Positions 31,222-42,126 of a stretch of 64,000 nt of DNA are shown here, one piece after another. How positions within the stretch are numbered: position 1 is the first letter of the stretch; each line of letters opens with the position of its first letter. Origin of the DNA: Paraconiothyrium sp. Pb-2020 (Eukaryota; Ascomycota; Dothideomycetes; Pleosporales; Didymosphaeriaceae); NCBI GenBank assembly GCA_022419385.1, contig JAJUBI010000006.1, positions 62,001 through 126,000 of the forward strand. Direction: 5' to 3'. Position numbers and translations under genes: made by a program. The notes beneath the pieces were generated by a model, which ran no database searches, was not told where the DNA came from, and was given only the letters and a program-made list of their open reading frames with translations.

Positions 31222-31667
31222 ATGCACTTCTTCACCATGCTTTTCGGTCTCGCCCTTGCGAGCGCCGCCGCGCTCCCCGCCGCCTACGACGACAAGGCCG
31301 GCCACCTCACCTACGGCGACGTGGAGCTTGACCTCAAGACCGGCTGCCAGTCTGTGCCCCAGAACACCGACGACCATGGGCCCAAGCCTAGCAATTACTT
31401 CACCAAGCTCCAAGTCAACGCGGGTTACACCTGCGAGCTCCACCGGTAAGTTCCTTCTTCCTGATATGGCAGTCGCGACGCCGCGGATATCGAGAGCTGT
31501 TGTGCAAAGTACAGGTTACTGACATGATATCTTGTAGTGCGCCTGAGTGCGACGAGGATACTTTCAAGACGCTGAAGGGCCCCGCTCAGGAGGCGGAGTA
31601 TGTGTCCAGCTGGCTCTTCAGCGCCAAGTGCGTGCAGACTCCAAAGGACTCGTCTGTCCTCTCCTGA
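31222..31667 (+). CDS. small secreted protein, four cysteines
   Basis: A predicted 117-aa secreted protein with no recognised family. Exons 31222-31445 and 31538-31667 join in phase 2. MHFFTMLFGLALASAAALPA is a signal peptide with a normal cleavage context. The mature part has four cysteines (TGCQSV, YTCELH, PECDED, AKCVQT), enough for two disulfides. A strong TATA box about 90 bases upstream suggests inducible expression. It is the third of three such genes between 28.4 and 31.7 kb; their sequences are not alike, so this is not a recent tandem duplication. Confidence 0.7.
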
Positions 31668-32365
31668 CAAACTCACACTGGATCCGAGGGGAGTCAGTAT
31701 GATTGAACGGGAGAATGTCTTCTGGCTGAAGGATAGCATTCACACCGCGCTCCCTCGTTTCTTTTGGAGCTTTCTACTTTAAGACCTTTGCATGTGCAGG
31801 TGCAACCCGGACTTGGATGGGATCGGGTCATGATAACGTAGCTAGCGGAGATACATAGCTGGAGGTATTCACAAGCTTTTCTGAACGTCATTGTCTTACG
31901 CACCGTTGAGCAGGATGGGTGACTTACTACACACGTTATGAAGTGATCAACAAATTCACAGCAGCAGTGCGCATAATGCCTCTTAGAGAGGTTCTTGCCA
32001 TACTCACGGAGCTATCGTTACCAACTTTAAATATCCAACGTTGGTCGGAGATCATATTTAGCAAGTGACAACACAGCGTCTTACTTGAAGAGCGAAGTCG
32101 ACCTCTTAAAACGCACACCTTGCGATCCTAGCAGCAAGCCGTCATCCTACTCCTCTGTCCCGCTATTCCATTGTCCTCAATGCTCTTTGCCAAACATCAC
32201 ACCCCGCTCAAGCCCTGCCTAATCGTACATCGTTCCGTCGACAGTACTCGGTCCCCACAACCGTGCTTGCTTCGCCCTCGCATGAATGCCTCCCCAGCCC
32301 AGCACTACAGGCACTGCAGGCACCTTCTCCATGATCATATACTCTTTCGCGAATTCGCTCCAGTC
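31668..32365. other. intergenic, nothing supported
   Basis: Convergent spacer between the secreted-protein gene and elongin C. Confidence 0.5.
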
Positions 32366-32798
32366 TCATACTACACCCCCGTCAGCCCTCTTTCCCTTTC
32401 CATAATCCACAAACTCACCATCCAAATAATCCGCCGCAATCAACAACTCCAAGCACAGCTCGGGCGGAATCTCCATATCCGGCACGTCTTTACTCTCCGC
32501 ATGCTTCTGGTTGTAATATAGATACTCGCAGACTTTCTCCAGGACGACGCCGTTGATCGTGGGCAGCTCGACGCGGTTTTGCTCCATTTCGCGGAAGCCG
32601 GCTGCGCTCGCGGGTTAGTGTATAGAATGAAGAGAGGGTGGTTGGGTGGTGGGGGTAAGGGGAGAGCGACGTACAGCTCGGGTCCAGGGCTTTCTTGATG
32701 GTGCCGGCGATGCAGGCGGCGGAGAGGAGGAGTTTGAATTCGTAGCCGTCGTTTGAGACGAGGGTTACGTAGTCGGAGAGTTTCTGGGTGTCGGCCAT
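32366..32798 (-). CDS. ELC1: elongin C
   Basis: A Skp1-fold adaptor that joins cullin-3-type ubiquitin ligases and, in yeast, acts with Ela1 in removing stalled RNA polymerase II. Exon 1 (32798-32675) reads MADTQKLSDYVTLVSNDGYE. Exon 2 (32601-32419) reads VCEYLYYNQKHAES and PPELCLELLIAADYLD. The tiny exon 3 (32370-32366) adds one residue and TGA. The total of about 103 aa is the usual size. The last intron (32418-32371, 48 bases) has no stop in frame; if retained, 16 extra residues are added before the same TGA. It is divergent from the ketoacyl reductase gene. Confidence 0.9.
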
Positions 32799-33117
32799 GG
32801 TGCGGGGAGGGCCTTTTGCGGAGCGGCGTGAGATCGTTGGGAGGAATGGGCTGGTGCGGGGAAGACGGAGGAGAGACGCGGTGGGCGGAGCGCGCGATCA
32901 CGTTTCTTCGTGTCGATCCCTAGAGTGTGTGACGTAAGCGAGATCGCGAACTTCATGCGATGAACGAGTGCGAATCGCCGACGACTGTTGAGAGCACCGA
33001 AGTATCAGACGAGGTTACAGACAATATTTCAAAAAGAACCATGCACGATTGACACCTCAACCCCCCTCTCGCCATCTCCCCGCCTCAAAGTCCTTCAACA
33101 CCAACCCATCATCCCCA
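32799..33117. other. divergent spacer of elongin C and the ketoacyl reductase
   Basis: Short shared promoter; no further site recognised. Confidence 0.5.
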
Positions 33118-33980
33118 ATGCCAAACCCCCACGTCCTCATAACCGGCGGCTCCCGCGGCATCGGCCTCTCAATAGCCCACCTCTTCGCCCTAAACTCCTA
33201 CCGCTGCACCCCCCTCTCGCGCTCCGAAGCCCCCCTCAAAGCTGCCGTCTCCGCTCTAAACTCCAGCCCCCTCCCCTCCACTCCGCACGCCTACATAGCC
33301 GGCGACATCTCCTCTCCCACCTTCTGGAGCACGTCTGGCATCGGCGCACACCTCCCCGCGAAAGATAAAGAGAGTAAGCTGGATGTGCTAGTCAACTGCG
33401 CGGGGATAACGCAGCAGAGTTTATTCGTGGCTACGGAGGCCGATGCTATGCAGAAGATTGTGGATACGAATCTTACGAGTATGATGGTTGGGACGCGGTT
33501 TCTGCTGCGGAATCGGTATTTTGGGGCTGCGGGCAGGGAAGGGGGGAATAGGAGCATTGTTAATGTTGCGAGTTTGTTGGGTACGCATGGGGGACATGGG
33601 GCGGTGGCGTACGCGGCGAGTAAGGCCGGGGTGTTGGGGTTTACGAGGGCGTTGGCGAGTGAGCTGGGGAGACAGAAGATTAGGGTGAATGCGGTGGTGC
33701 CGGGGTATGTGGAGACGGATATGACTGGAGGTGAGTCAAGTTGTGTTTCATTCTCTTTTGAAGGGGGTGGTTCGTTTGGATGGCGCTGAGCGCAATGGAT
33801 TTCGGTGGGAGGCTAACTAATATACATGCAGATCTCGACCACGCCTCCCTCTCCCAGCGCATCCCGCTCGGCCGCTTAGGCAAGCCTGAAGAAATAGCTT
33901 CCGCAGCGCTGTTCCTGGCGCAGAACGAGTATGCGCATAACTGCGTGATTAATCTCGACGGCGGGCTGTCGGCTGTGTGA
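33118..33980 (+). CDS. SDR, probable 3-oxoacyl-ACP reductase (mitochondrial type)
   Basis: A classical short-chain reductase that likely reduces 3-oxoacyl-ACP in type II fatty acid synthesis. Exons 33118-33730 and 33832-33980 encode 253 aa. It has the cofactor motif LITGGSRGIGLSIA, NCAG, the catalytic serine in VNVASLLG, YAASKAG for the Tyr-Lys pair, RVNAVVPGYVETDM and the end NLDGGLSAV. The same frame is open upstream to ATG 33049, and those 23 residues (Ser, Pro, Arg, Lys, no acid) could be a mitochondrial presequence; which ATG is used is open. OAR1 of yeast is the closest named relative I can suggest, from motifs only. Confidence 0.85.
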
Positions 33981-34444
33981 AATAACTCCTGCACCGTCCG
34001 CTTGCGAGAGCGATTCTGCTTCTATTCAGAAGTACAAAGATTCAAAAGACCAGATCAGCCACCCATATCCCACTCCAAGGTATAATCCGATGGCGGTCCA
34101 TAAACGCCACAAAACAATGCCAGTGCTGATGATGCTTTGGCAATGAAATGATGAAGGAGATCTACGTAGAAGGATGGCTTTGAATAGAGGCGATGCATAT
34201 GAAATCGCTTCGAATGCTAGCCAAGAGGGTGATGGTGGGCGAAAACAAGAACAGGGCGCCTCCGCAGGTGCATGAGTTCCGTTAATTTGGGTCCAACACG
34301 CACGTATGGTGCGTGAACCAAGCTATTCTGCGGCTGGCTTCCGAAATTGGGGGACCTGTCGTAGAATTTCCCCAGGTAGCATAGCGTGCGGTGCAGCTGT
34401 GAAAGCAGTACCCGACTCATCCGCCGAAGGTTGAGAAGACCAGA
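33981..34444. other. convergent spacer
   Basis: 3' flanks of the reductase and UBA2 genes; nothing else seen. Confidence 0.5.
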
Positions 34445-36649
34445 TCAGTCATCATCAATGAGAATAATTCCGTCGTTAGCGTCGTCGACGACAACGACGT
34501 CATCATCAGGTTTTGCAGCGACTTTGCCTTTCTTCTTGACGAGTTCGTTCTCGAGTCCAGCCTCGTCGGCCGTGCGCTTCAGACCGTTGGTGGCGCCGTT
34601 CGTCACGCCGTTAGTGAGACCGTTTGTAACGATCGGTCGTGAGTCGCCGTTGGTCTCTGCGGGAGCAGTCTTGGGCTTCAACGGGATCTCTGGCTTCTGG
34701 GTCAAGTCGATCGGTTTCGCCTCTGATCCAAGCTCTTGCTCGGAGATGTGTAGCACCAGGTTGACCCTCGCACCCTCATCAGCGTCATCGATAACTGTGA
34801 TTGAGGTGTCGTTCTTGAGGCCTAGCTCGCTGAAGGTCTTCTGAAGGTTGGCGTCTTCCTCAGGGTCATATAGCAGACCGGCTTCGCTGTTCACGCTGAA
34901 CTCATCGCCGTAACCGAGCTGTAAACGGAGGAGGTCTTCGACAAGATCGTTCAAGGTGGCTCGGGTGGCATCAACAACGATGGTAGACTGTGCAACGCTG
35001 CAGACAGGACAAGATGGATTCGGCGGGCTGAGGCCCTCGGTCGTCACCCGGCGCTCAGTGCCGTTCGGCGCAAGGAAAACCATCTTAGCCTTGGAAAGCT
35101 GTTTGGAATACTCCTCGTCTGTCTTAGTCTTGATAAGCCCCTCCTCCGTCTTGGCTTCGGAAAGCTCCTCGCGTAGTTTGTCTTTGGCAAAGTCTGCGCG
35201 CATGACCTTGAAAGCTTGCAGGACGCATATTGATGCCGTCATCGCGTTGGTCGTCGCAATCGCAGGGATGATGTTGCCCGCCATTTCTATACTGATTAAT
35301 AAGATTCGCGGAATCAACAGAAACCGTACTTACGCTTAATGTCGAATTTTGACCTTGCTTCGATGCCGAATATGATAGATCTGAGGTTCGCGCTGGCAGC
35401 AACAAAATCTAGAGTGTCCACATCGTCCTTGTCGAAGGTAAGTATTGGCGGAGAGTTCCCGGTATCCACATTAGCCCTGGTCTCTTCCATGCGATTGCTC
35501 AGCCGCTGCAGACTGTCTAAGAAAACCGCGAAGTTTTCGGCAGCCGTCCACGTTATTTGGTCTTTATGCGCAATCTTCGTCTCGACGCTAGGGAGCTCTT
35601 GCAGTAGATCCTGGTAGTCCAGAGCGATAGGCGCCTTCCGTGTCTTCCACATGTCTTCCATGCTCCTCAACCGCTCGATATCTTCCTTGAACACCTTATT
35701 GAAAACAAGCTTGGGGAATTCTTCCGAACCCATTGACTCGCGGATTCGCTTCAATGCCTGAGCCTCGTTGCGCAGATTCGCAATCTCTTTTGCATTCTCG
35801 GAGTCTTCGCTGTGGTCCAATTCCGGCGCATCGTCTTCTGAGGTGCCAAAGATTTCGGTGAAAAGGTACGATTTGGCCCACACGATGCAGTGGATCGGTT
35901 GCGAGGGAGTGCTTCGGATGGTGCAGACGGGGAAGGACTTGGGCGCATCTTTCGGCGTGCAATCGTAGCATTGGGTTTTACCCTGTCAATTGAATAAGTG
36001 TCAGTTCCGTTAGTCCGCATTGTGATAGCGTGCGCACCTTCCGAATGACCTGCACCTGGCCGTTGAAGCCAGTAGTTCCGCTCTCGATCAGCGGTACATC
36101 CGCTGCCAAGCACATCTTGTTCACATGGCGGCGCGCCTCCAAGTTGTCTAGCGCATTGAACACAATATCGAACTTCTTGAACCATACGACATTGAACTGG
36201 GGATCTTTAATGTTGTCGTGGTACGCCTCGATCTTGACATTGGGGTTGAATATGCCCGCCGACTCCTTCGCGACCTGCAATGACAGTCAGCCTCGGCGCA
36301 ACAACGTCACTTGGTGCGACTGGCAGCGCATACCAATGCCTTCGACTTCTTTATGTGCTCGTTGCGGAAGAGGAACTGGCGATTGAGGTTGCTAAGATCA
36401 ATCGTATCGAGGTCGACAATGTGGATCTCGCCGAAGCCGGTCAGAACGAGATTCTTGAGCAGTTCGCAGCCAATGCCGCCAGCGCCCACCATCAGCACGC
36501 GCGCCTATCATCCCGTCAGTACCGCCCGCGATCCAGTCCCTCTATTCTCCCAGAGCAGGCTGTAACGTGGTTCATACCTGCTTGATCCGCGCATGAAGGT
36601 TGGAGCCGAGGCTCTTGCTCGCGTGTTTGTCGCGTCCTGTCGCCGTCAT
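34445..36649 (-). CDS. UBA2: SUMO-activating enzyme subunit UBA2
   Basis: The catalytic half of the SUMO E1, working with AOS1 in the nucleus. Five exons (36649-36578, 36504-36334, 36274-36038, 35982-35334, 35286-34445) encode 656 aa. Exon 2 gives VLMVGAGGIGCELLKNL, the ATP-binding turn; exon 3 has NALDNLEARRHVN. Exon 4 starts GKTQCYDCTPK, with one zinc CxxC and the adjacent PVCTIRSTPSQPIHCIVWAK, whose PxCT cysteine is the thioester site. PNPSCPVC in exon 5 is the second zinc pair. The end is acidic (PDDDVVVVDD, IILIDDD) and precedes the stop; VVVVDD resembles a SUMO-interacting motif. UBA2 is divergent from QNG1. Confidence 0.95.
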
Positions 36650-37004
36650 TGCGGGTTCCGGTGGCATGCAGCGGTCCGGAGAAGTGGAAGAAGACGTCGA
36701 CGACGGCAAGAGAGCGCCTCGGGTTGGACGTCAGTGGGCACGGACAAGAGCTATCGAATTGGGAAAAGTGAGGGCGCTGATGCAGCCGCATGTCTTGGCA
36801 CGAGCCGCCGGATGGATCAGCGCTACAGGGTTTAGCGGTGAATGAGGGTCCACATCCCAACGATCCACATGTCTCTCTTACCCACATGTTGTTCTTTTCC
36901 TTCACTTGACTTTCGAAAGTTGGCGTGACACCACTGAAGAGTTAGACCTGGGATTTCTTTCTCACCGAGATTTTGCCACAGCGTTTCGACAACCATTAGG
37001 CAGT
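36650..37004. other. divergent spacer of UBA2 and QNG1
   Basis: The frame of QNG1 stays open to an ATG at 36906, but those residues look like leader. Confidence 0.5.
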
Positions 37005-38570
37005 ATGTCGGACGATGATGTGGACCATGAGCTGTTGGCTTTGCTAAGGCAGAAGTTTGGCCTTGGAGGCTCCAATCCAAACGCTCCTCCCGAAACAAAA
37101 GTGCTCCGAGACGCTCAGTTCATTTACGACAACAGCATCGATGTCGCTCTCAGTATGGCACACACTAAATTAGCTGCGATTGCCGTGTCAGAAGAAATGC
37201 AAAAGCGGGAGTATAGCACGAAGACGTGGTCTGAGCATGAGCTTCATCCAAAAGCGAAAGATGAGGCCACAGTAAACTTCATTTTCACCATGGACCTTCT
37301 CAACTTCAGCTTTTGGAGTGGAAAGGGCGATGAGGAAAGATTTACCGTCGACTATAAGGGGAAGAAGTGGACCGGATACTGGAGTCTTGTTGCTGCATTG
37401 CAGAGAGCCCTTGATGAGGGTATACCAATCACTAGTCCGGAGTTCTGGTTCGACCATGAGGAGGACGAAGAGAATGCGCCGAGAGATGACACCGCGACAT
37501 TGTCCGAGGAAACTGCACCTTCATGGAAAGACCCCAACGCTCCTCGTTTACCAAATAATGCTTTTGATACCGGTGTTTACCCAGACACTCCATCACAGCA
37601 AGCTACTACAAGCGAATCCATCACCACGCATCCAGCCGAAGTGGTTATCTCAGGACCTAGCTCCCAGACCGTGCCTAAGCGATCGCTATCGCTCAAATCT
37701 GCATCCAGTGAAGACTCAACTGTCTCCGCAGACTTCCAGGACGCTCAGGCACACCAAGATGAGATCTCAGAAGTCGTTACCGAAGCTCCCGCCACCGAAG
37801 AATCAAAGCCTGCAACCTCAAAACGAGTTGGGTGGTCGGAAGACGTACTGCGCCACGTCTTCCGCTCCTCAACCGCCGAAGAAATACCCATGTTTTCACA
37901 GCGCGTCCAATGCCTACGCGAGGCCGGCCGTATCCTTCACGACCACTTTGACGGTAGCGTAATAACACTCATAGAACACGCCAAAGGCTCTGCAGCCGGT
38001 TTAGTCAATCTTCTAGCCTACCGCTTCGCGTGCTTTCGAGACGAGGCTGTCTTTGAGAGGAAGAAGGTGCGCTTCTTGAAACGGGCGCAGATCTTTGTGG
38101 CAGATTTGTGGGCGGCATTTGATGGGGAGGGGTATGGAAAGTTTGACGATATCGACAAGATTACAATGTTTGCAGGTAAGGTTTTCGGAATGCGGAAAGG
38201 AGGTGAAGGAAGGCTGACAGATCAGACTACCGTGTCCCGCAGATACTGTATTCTCTAGGCCTCGTCAGCTACTGTCCACCGCTTGAAGGTCGCATACGGC
38301 GCAGGGAGATGATTGAACCGGGTCATTCATGGGAGGTACAGATACGAGGTAAGAGCCACTGGCTACTCTTCGCTGACCATCGCTAACAGTAGCTAAGGCT
38401 GCAGTATATGGGCAATCGAGCTCCTCCGCCGAGAGATACTCAAAATACAACCAGATGCAAAGGTCAACGCCATCCTCCTCGACTTCTTCCTATACGACTT
38501 GGCGAAGGAAAAAGAGCAAGCTGGCGAAGAGACCTTACCGCACCATAGAACAAGAAGCATCTGGTACTAG
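37005..38570 (+). CDS. QNG1: queuosine 5'-phosphate N-glycosylase (Q salvage, DUF2419)
   Basis: An enzyme that frees queuine from queuosine phosphate so it can be placed in tRNA. Exons 37005-38175, 38226-38348 and 38398-38570 encode 488 aa. Family strings are FIYDNSIDVALSMAHTKLA near residue 43, FIFTMDLLNFSFWSG, WTGYWSLVAALQRALDEGIP, then QILYSLGLVSYCPPL and GCSIWAIELLRREI near the end. Members I know are about 340 aa. The extra length is a low-complexity, Ser/Thr/Glu-rich stretch of about 110 residues (37450-37800) in the middle. The ATG at 37005 (MSDDDVDHELL) was preferred over 36906 because conserved sequence begins soon after it. Confidence 0.85.
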
Positions 38571-39353
38571 GTAGTAAATACCAAGTCTTTTCTTCGCCAA
38601 CCTGGTGGACGAAACCACCGCAGGGAATCTTTTCAGTCATGATCGGTTTGCCGCGGCATAGGGCGGGAACTCAACCGTTCACCCCATTCTATGCGACGTT
38701 GATCGCCAACTCTCCGATATCGCAAACTCGGTCGAAGATACTCTTGAGGTTGTCAACGGGCAGCAGAATTTCCGACCCGAGCTCTGCGCGGCTTAAAAGC
38801 ATGAGGTCGTTCTTCGCTCCGCTGTTCGGCTGAGCGCCCATAGGCTGGAGATCGGATACTAGCGGTCAAGGTGGGATAGTCAAGGCACGTGGTATGTGCG
38901 CCCTACGACGACGCCTACCACAGGTACAACAGCACGGAGCTGAGATTTCCAGGATTCCATCGCCGTCTTATCAGTTGCAAATAGAATCAATTGCCGCTTG
39001 CGAAATTATATCCGCTTCATGCGAGGTTGGAGCTCGCCCCTCCAACTAGACGAGCAATCATTTGCGATGCATATTTTTTCAGTGATCTTTCAGTCCATGT
39101 ACGGGCACTTAACGAACTTTGCAAGCCAGAAGATAATGGCAAAGTACGCTAGTTCAACCATAGTTCAATCATGTTTGCTTGATCGGGTATAGGGCCCCGG
39201 TGATAAGAGCAATGATGCAGTGTGACTCTTCCCTGAAAAGTCAGGTACATATAAAGACCCCTTCTTCCGACGCTCCGCCACCTGATCCAAAGTCGCCTCA
39301 AAATCAAGGCACTTCATAAGAATCCTACTTGCATCTGATCTATAGTTTTCAGA
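38571..39353. other. intergenic, promoter of BCAT at right end
   Basis: No gene supported. TATAAA lies at 39250-39255. Confidence 0.5.
39250..39255 (+). promoter_or_regulatory. TATA box of BCAT gene
   Basis: TATAAA about 100 bases upstream of the ATG at 39354. Confidence 0.5.
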
Positions 39354-40685
39354 ATGCCCCCCATCGCTGTCACGCCTCTTGAAGATCAAGACAATGTCTC
39401 CGAACTCACTGCACACGGCATCGAGCACGCCCTCCAGAAGACCGCGCCGTCGCAGTTAAAATCCGCCTCTCTCTCCGACTCAATCACACAAATTCCCTCT
39501 ACCAAATCACAGCATGACACCCCAGCGCCCCTCCCCGAACTCGACGCCTCTCTCCTAAAAACCACCTACACCACCTCCCCCCGCCCTGTCCCCGCCATCG
39601 GGTCAGCAGAAATGGCTTCACAAAGGGTGTGCACCGACCACATGATCCAAGCCAAATGGACCTCCACAACCGGCTGGGAAGCCCCAACGCTCCAGCCCTA
39701 CGGCCCCCTCTCCCTCATGCCCACAGCCTCATGTCTCCACTACGCAACCGAATGCTTCGAAGGCATGAAGCTCTACCGCGGCCACGACGGCAAACTCCGC
39801 CTCTTCCGCCCCTCGCTAAACTGCAACCGCATGCTCGTATCCACAAACCGCATTGCCCTCCCCGGCTTCCCTCCAGACGAACTCCTCAAGCTCATCGTCA
39901 AGCTCTGCGCAACAGACGGCGCGAAGTGGCTCCCGAAAGACCGCGCCGGCTCCTTCTTGTACATCCGCCCCACGATGATAGCGTCGGACCCCGCGCTCGG
40001 CGTGCAGCGTCCAACCGAAGCCTTGCTCTTCGTTATCCTCACGTGCTTCGCGCCGATGGACGACTTGAAAGGCGGAATGAAGCTTCTCGCGTCAAAGGAC
40101 GATATGATCCGCGCGTGGCCTGGGGGCTTCGGGTATGCGAAGGTCGGGGCGAACTACGGGCCTTCGCTGGTTGCGCAGGGCGAGGCGAGGGCGCTAGGGT
40201 ATCATCAGATTCTGTGGCTGTTTGGGGAGGAGTGCTTCGTTACGGAGGCGGGGGCTAGTAACTTTTTCGTTGTGTGGCGGACGAGGGAGGGGAGGGTGCA
40301 GCTTGTTACGGCGTGTTTGACGGAGCAGATTGTGCTGGATGGGGTGACAAGACGGTCGGTGCTGGCGCTGGCGAGGGAGCGGCTCGCGTCGGGATATGAA
40401 GATCTTGAGGCTATCGAGGTCGTGGAACGCAAGTTTAGCATGGCGGAGGTCGTGGATGCGGTTAATGAAGGAAGACTGATCGAGGCGTTTGGGGCGGGTA
40501 CTGCGTGGTTTGTTGCTCCGGTTGGTCTCATTCACTTCCGGGGCAAAGACTACACTGTACCCATGGGAGATGATGGTGAGAGCGGCAAGTACGCGAAGGT
40601 TCTGAAAGACTGGCTCAAGGGGATCATGTGGGGTACAAACGGACAAGAGAGTCACGAGTGGGGCTACGTCGTTGACGAGGAATGA
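39354..40685 (+). CDS. branched-chain amino acid aminotransferase
   Basis: A PLP enzyme that moves the amino group between leucine, isoleucine or valine and 2-oxoglutarate. A single exon of 443 aa. The first 75 residues are low-complexity and not clearly a mitochondrial presequence. The core has HYATECFEGMKLYRG, LFRPSLNCNRM, the PLP-lysine string FGYAKVGANYGPSLVAQ, and TEAGASNFFVVW for the phosphate site. The end is KYAKVLKDWLKGIMWG then DEE. It resembles yeast Bat1/Bat2; which compartment it serves cannot be settled. Codons are strongly C-ending in the first half, as in other expressed genes here. Confidence 0.9.
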   Translation: MPPIAVTPLEDQDNVSELTAHGIEHALQKTAPSQLKSASLSDSITQIPSTKSQHDTPAPLPELDASLLKTTYTTSPRPVPAIGSAEMASQRVCTDHMIQAKWTSTTGWEAPTLQPYGPLSLMPTASCLHYATECFEGMKLYRGHDGKLRLFRPSLNCNRMLVSTNRIALPGFPPDELLKLIVKLCATDGAKWLPKDRAGSFLYIRPTMIASDPALGVQRPTEALLFVILTCFAPMDDLKGGMKLLASKDDMIRAWPGGFGYAKVGANYGPSLVAQGEARALGYHQILWLFGEECFVTEAGASNFFVVWRTREGRVQLVTACLTEQIVLDGVTRRSVLALARERLASGYEDLEAIEVVERKFSMAEVVDAVNEGRLIEAFGAGTAWFVAPVGLIHFRGKDYTVPMGDDGESGKYAKVLKDWLKGIMWGTNGQESHEWGYVVDEE

Positions 40686-41412
40686 TCAAAAGGTGCAAGT
40701 CAAAAAGCTGATTCGGGTGGCACGTTTTTGGGGTGTTTATCTCTCGGTGTATCTGGCGTTCGAAGTCAGTACGCGACGAGGCTTCCTCTTCTGTACAGTT
40801 ACATGGACAAGTGCATAAGAGGCTAGATGGAGTATGTAGTGAGGTGGGCGATGCAGAGTTTGACTGCCGTGAGTGATCGCTCAGTGCTTTAAGCAGCTGC
40901 ATCGCGTACTATGGTCCCATCCTAGGCATCACCACTCATCATTTAACAGAACACCAACAAGTCAACACTAAAGCTTTTCCCACGAACGTTTCATAACAGC
41001 ACATGGTCAAAATCTCGAAAGAATGGTGTAAAAATAATTCTAACTTATGACGGTAGCACCTCCTATGGGTGTACACCGATGATGCAGTATTTCAGTGAAA
41101 CTTTAGACACTCCGCTCTTTGCAAAAAGAGTTATCCCAAGCTATATGATCCTACATGGCGCTCACTGAACGTTCTTAGCGATTAGCAGTCTTTTGCTTCT
41201 TAGAGAGTCCAAGTTTCCGGTTCAGTCTCTGTGAGTGCATATTTATGATGACACATCTATCAGATCAAATGTTACTTGTCTCCAGGAACATCTTAAGCGG
41301 CACTAGTACAGACATATCCTCTTCAGCCACAGATTAGATACTAGGTCCTCGATAACAGTGTGCTTGACTAAACTACGTTACCAAAGAAAGCCGACACAAA
41401 CAAACCTCAGCC
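40686..41412. other. convergent spacer, nothing supported
   Basis: 3' flanks of BCAT and the DJ-1-like gene. Confidence 0.5.
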
Positions 41413-42126
41413 CTAATCCGGGAACACCGATGTTGAAATCTGCTTCCCCTCAGCGTCATAACGAAACGGAATAACGCCTCCAATTCCATTGATGTCGCGG
41501 GGCTCGTAATCTAAATTCCTTGCCCCTGCCATCATAACGTCCTTCCCATAGGTCTTCTCCAGCCAGTGCGCAAACATGTCCATCCCAGCAATTGCTCCGG
41601 TCCCAGTCCAGATGTTGCCATCGACCACCCATTTCTTATCCTTAGACCACTTCACCTTGGGATAGTGGTTTTTAATCCAGTTATACTCGACATTATTGAC
41701 GGTTGCGTTTTTGCCATCGAGGATGCCCGTTGACGCAAGAGCAGCGGCACCGGTGCAGGTACAGAAAATGGTTTTTCCTGCAGCATGATGACGCTTGATG
41801 AAGTCAACGTAGCTTTGCGGTAAGACGAAGGTCTCAGGGAAGGGGCCGCCGATCAGAAGATGGTCGATTTCAGGGGGGATGTCGACGGTGTGCGTTGGCG
41901 TGATGGTGAAGCCGCTGGTCATCAGCGGCACTGGCTCGAGGGTTTCGCCGATGTGGTAGAAAAGGAAGTTGGGGGCTTTTTCGAGGGTTTCTGGGGAGAT
42001 TGCGTTGTGCTTGAGGAGGTACTCGGATACGCCTCTGCCTGCAGTGTTCATGAGATCGAAGGGGCCGACTACGTCCAAGGTCTGGTATTCGTAGACCAAG
42101 GCAGCGAATCGAACGTCTTGGACCAT
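41413..42126 (-). CDS. DJ-1/PfpI family protein
   Basis: A single-exon 237-aa protein with the flavodoxin-like fold of the DJ-1/ThiJ/PfpI superfamily. Near residue 93, HLLIGGPF is the strand before the glycine turn. TIFCTCTGAAALASTGILDGK near 118 holds the nucleophile-elbow cysteine (CTCTGA). KWSKDKKWVVDGNIWTGTGAIAGMDM is the glutamine-amidotransferase-like later block. Members are isonitrile hydratases, glyoxalase-like enzymes or stress proteins; the sequence alone does not decide. It has no signal peptide. Confidence 0.9.
   Translation of the reverse strand: MVQDVRFAALVYEYQTLDVVGPFDLMNTAGRGVSEYLLKHNAISPETLEKAPNFLFYHIGETLEPVPLMTSGFTITPTHTVDIPPEIDHLLIGGPFPETFVLPQSYVDFIKRHHAAGKTIFCTCTGAAALASTGILDGKNATVNNVEYNWIKNHYPKVKWSKDKKWVVDGNIWTGTGAIAGMDMFAHWLEKTYGKDVMMAGARNLDYEPRDINGIGGVIPFRYDAEGKQISTSVFPD

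Noticed and set aside
39629..40258. 209-codon + strand frame inside BCAT
   Set aside because: Arg/Pro/His-rich shadow of a highly C/G-ending exon in another frame.
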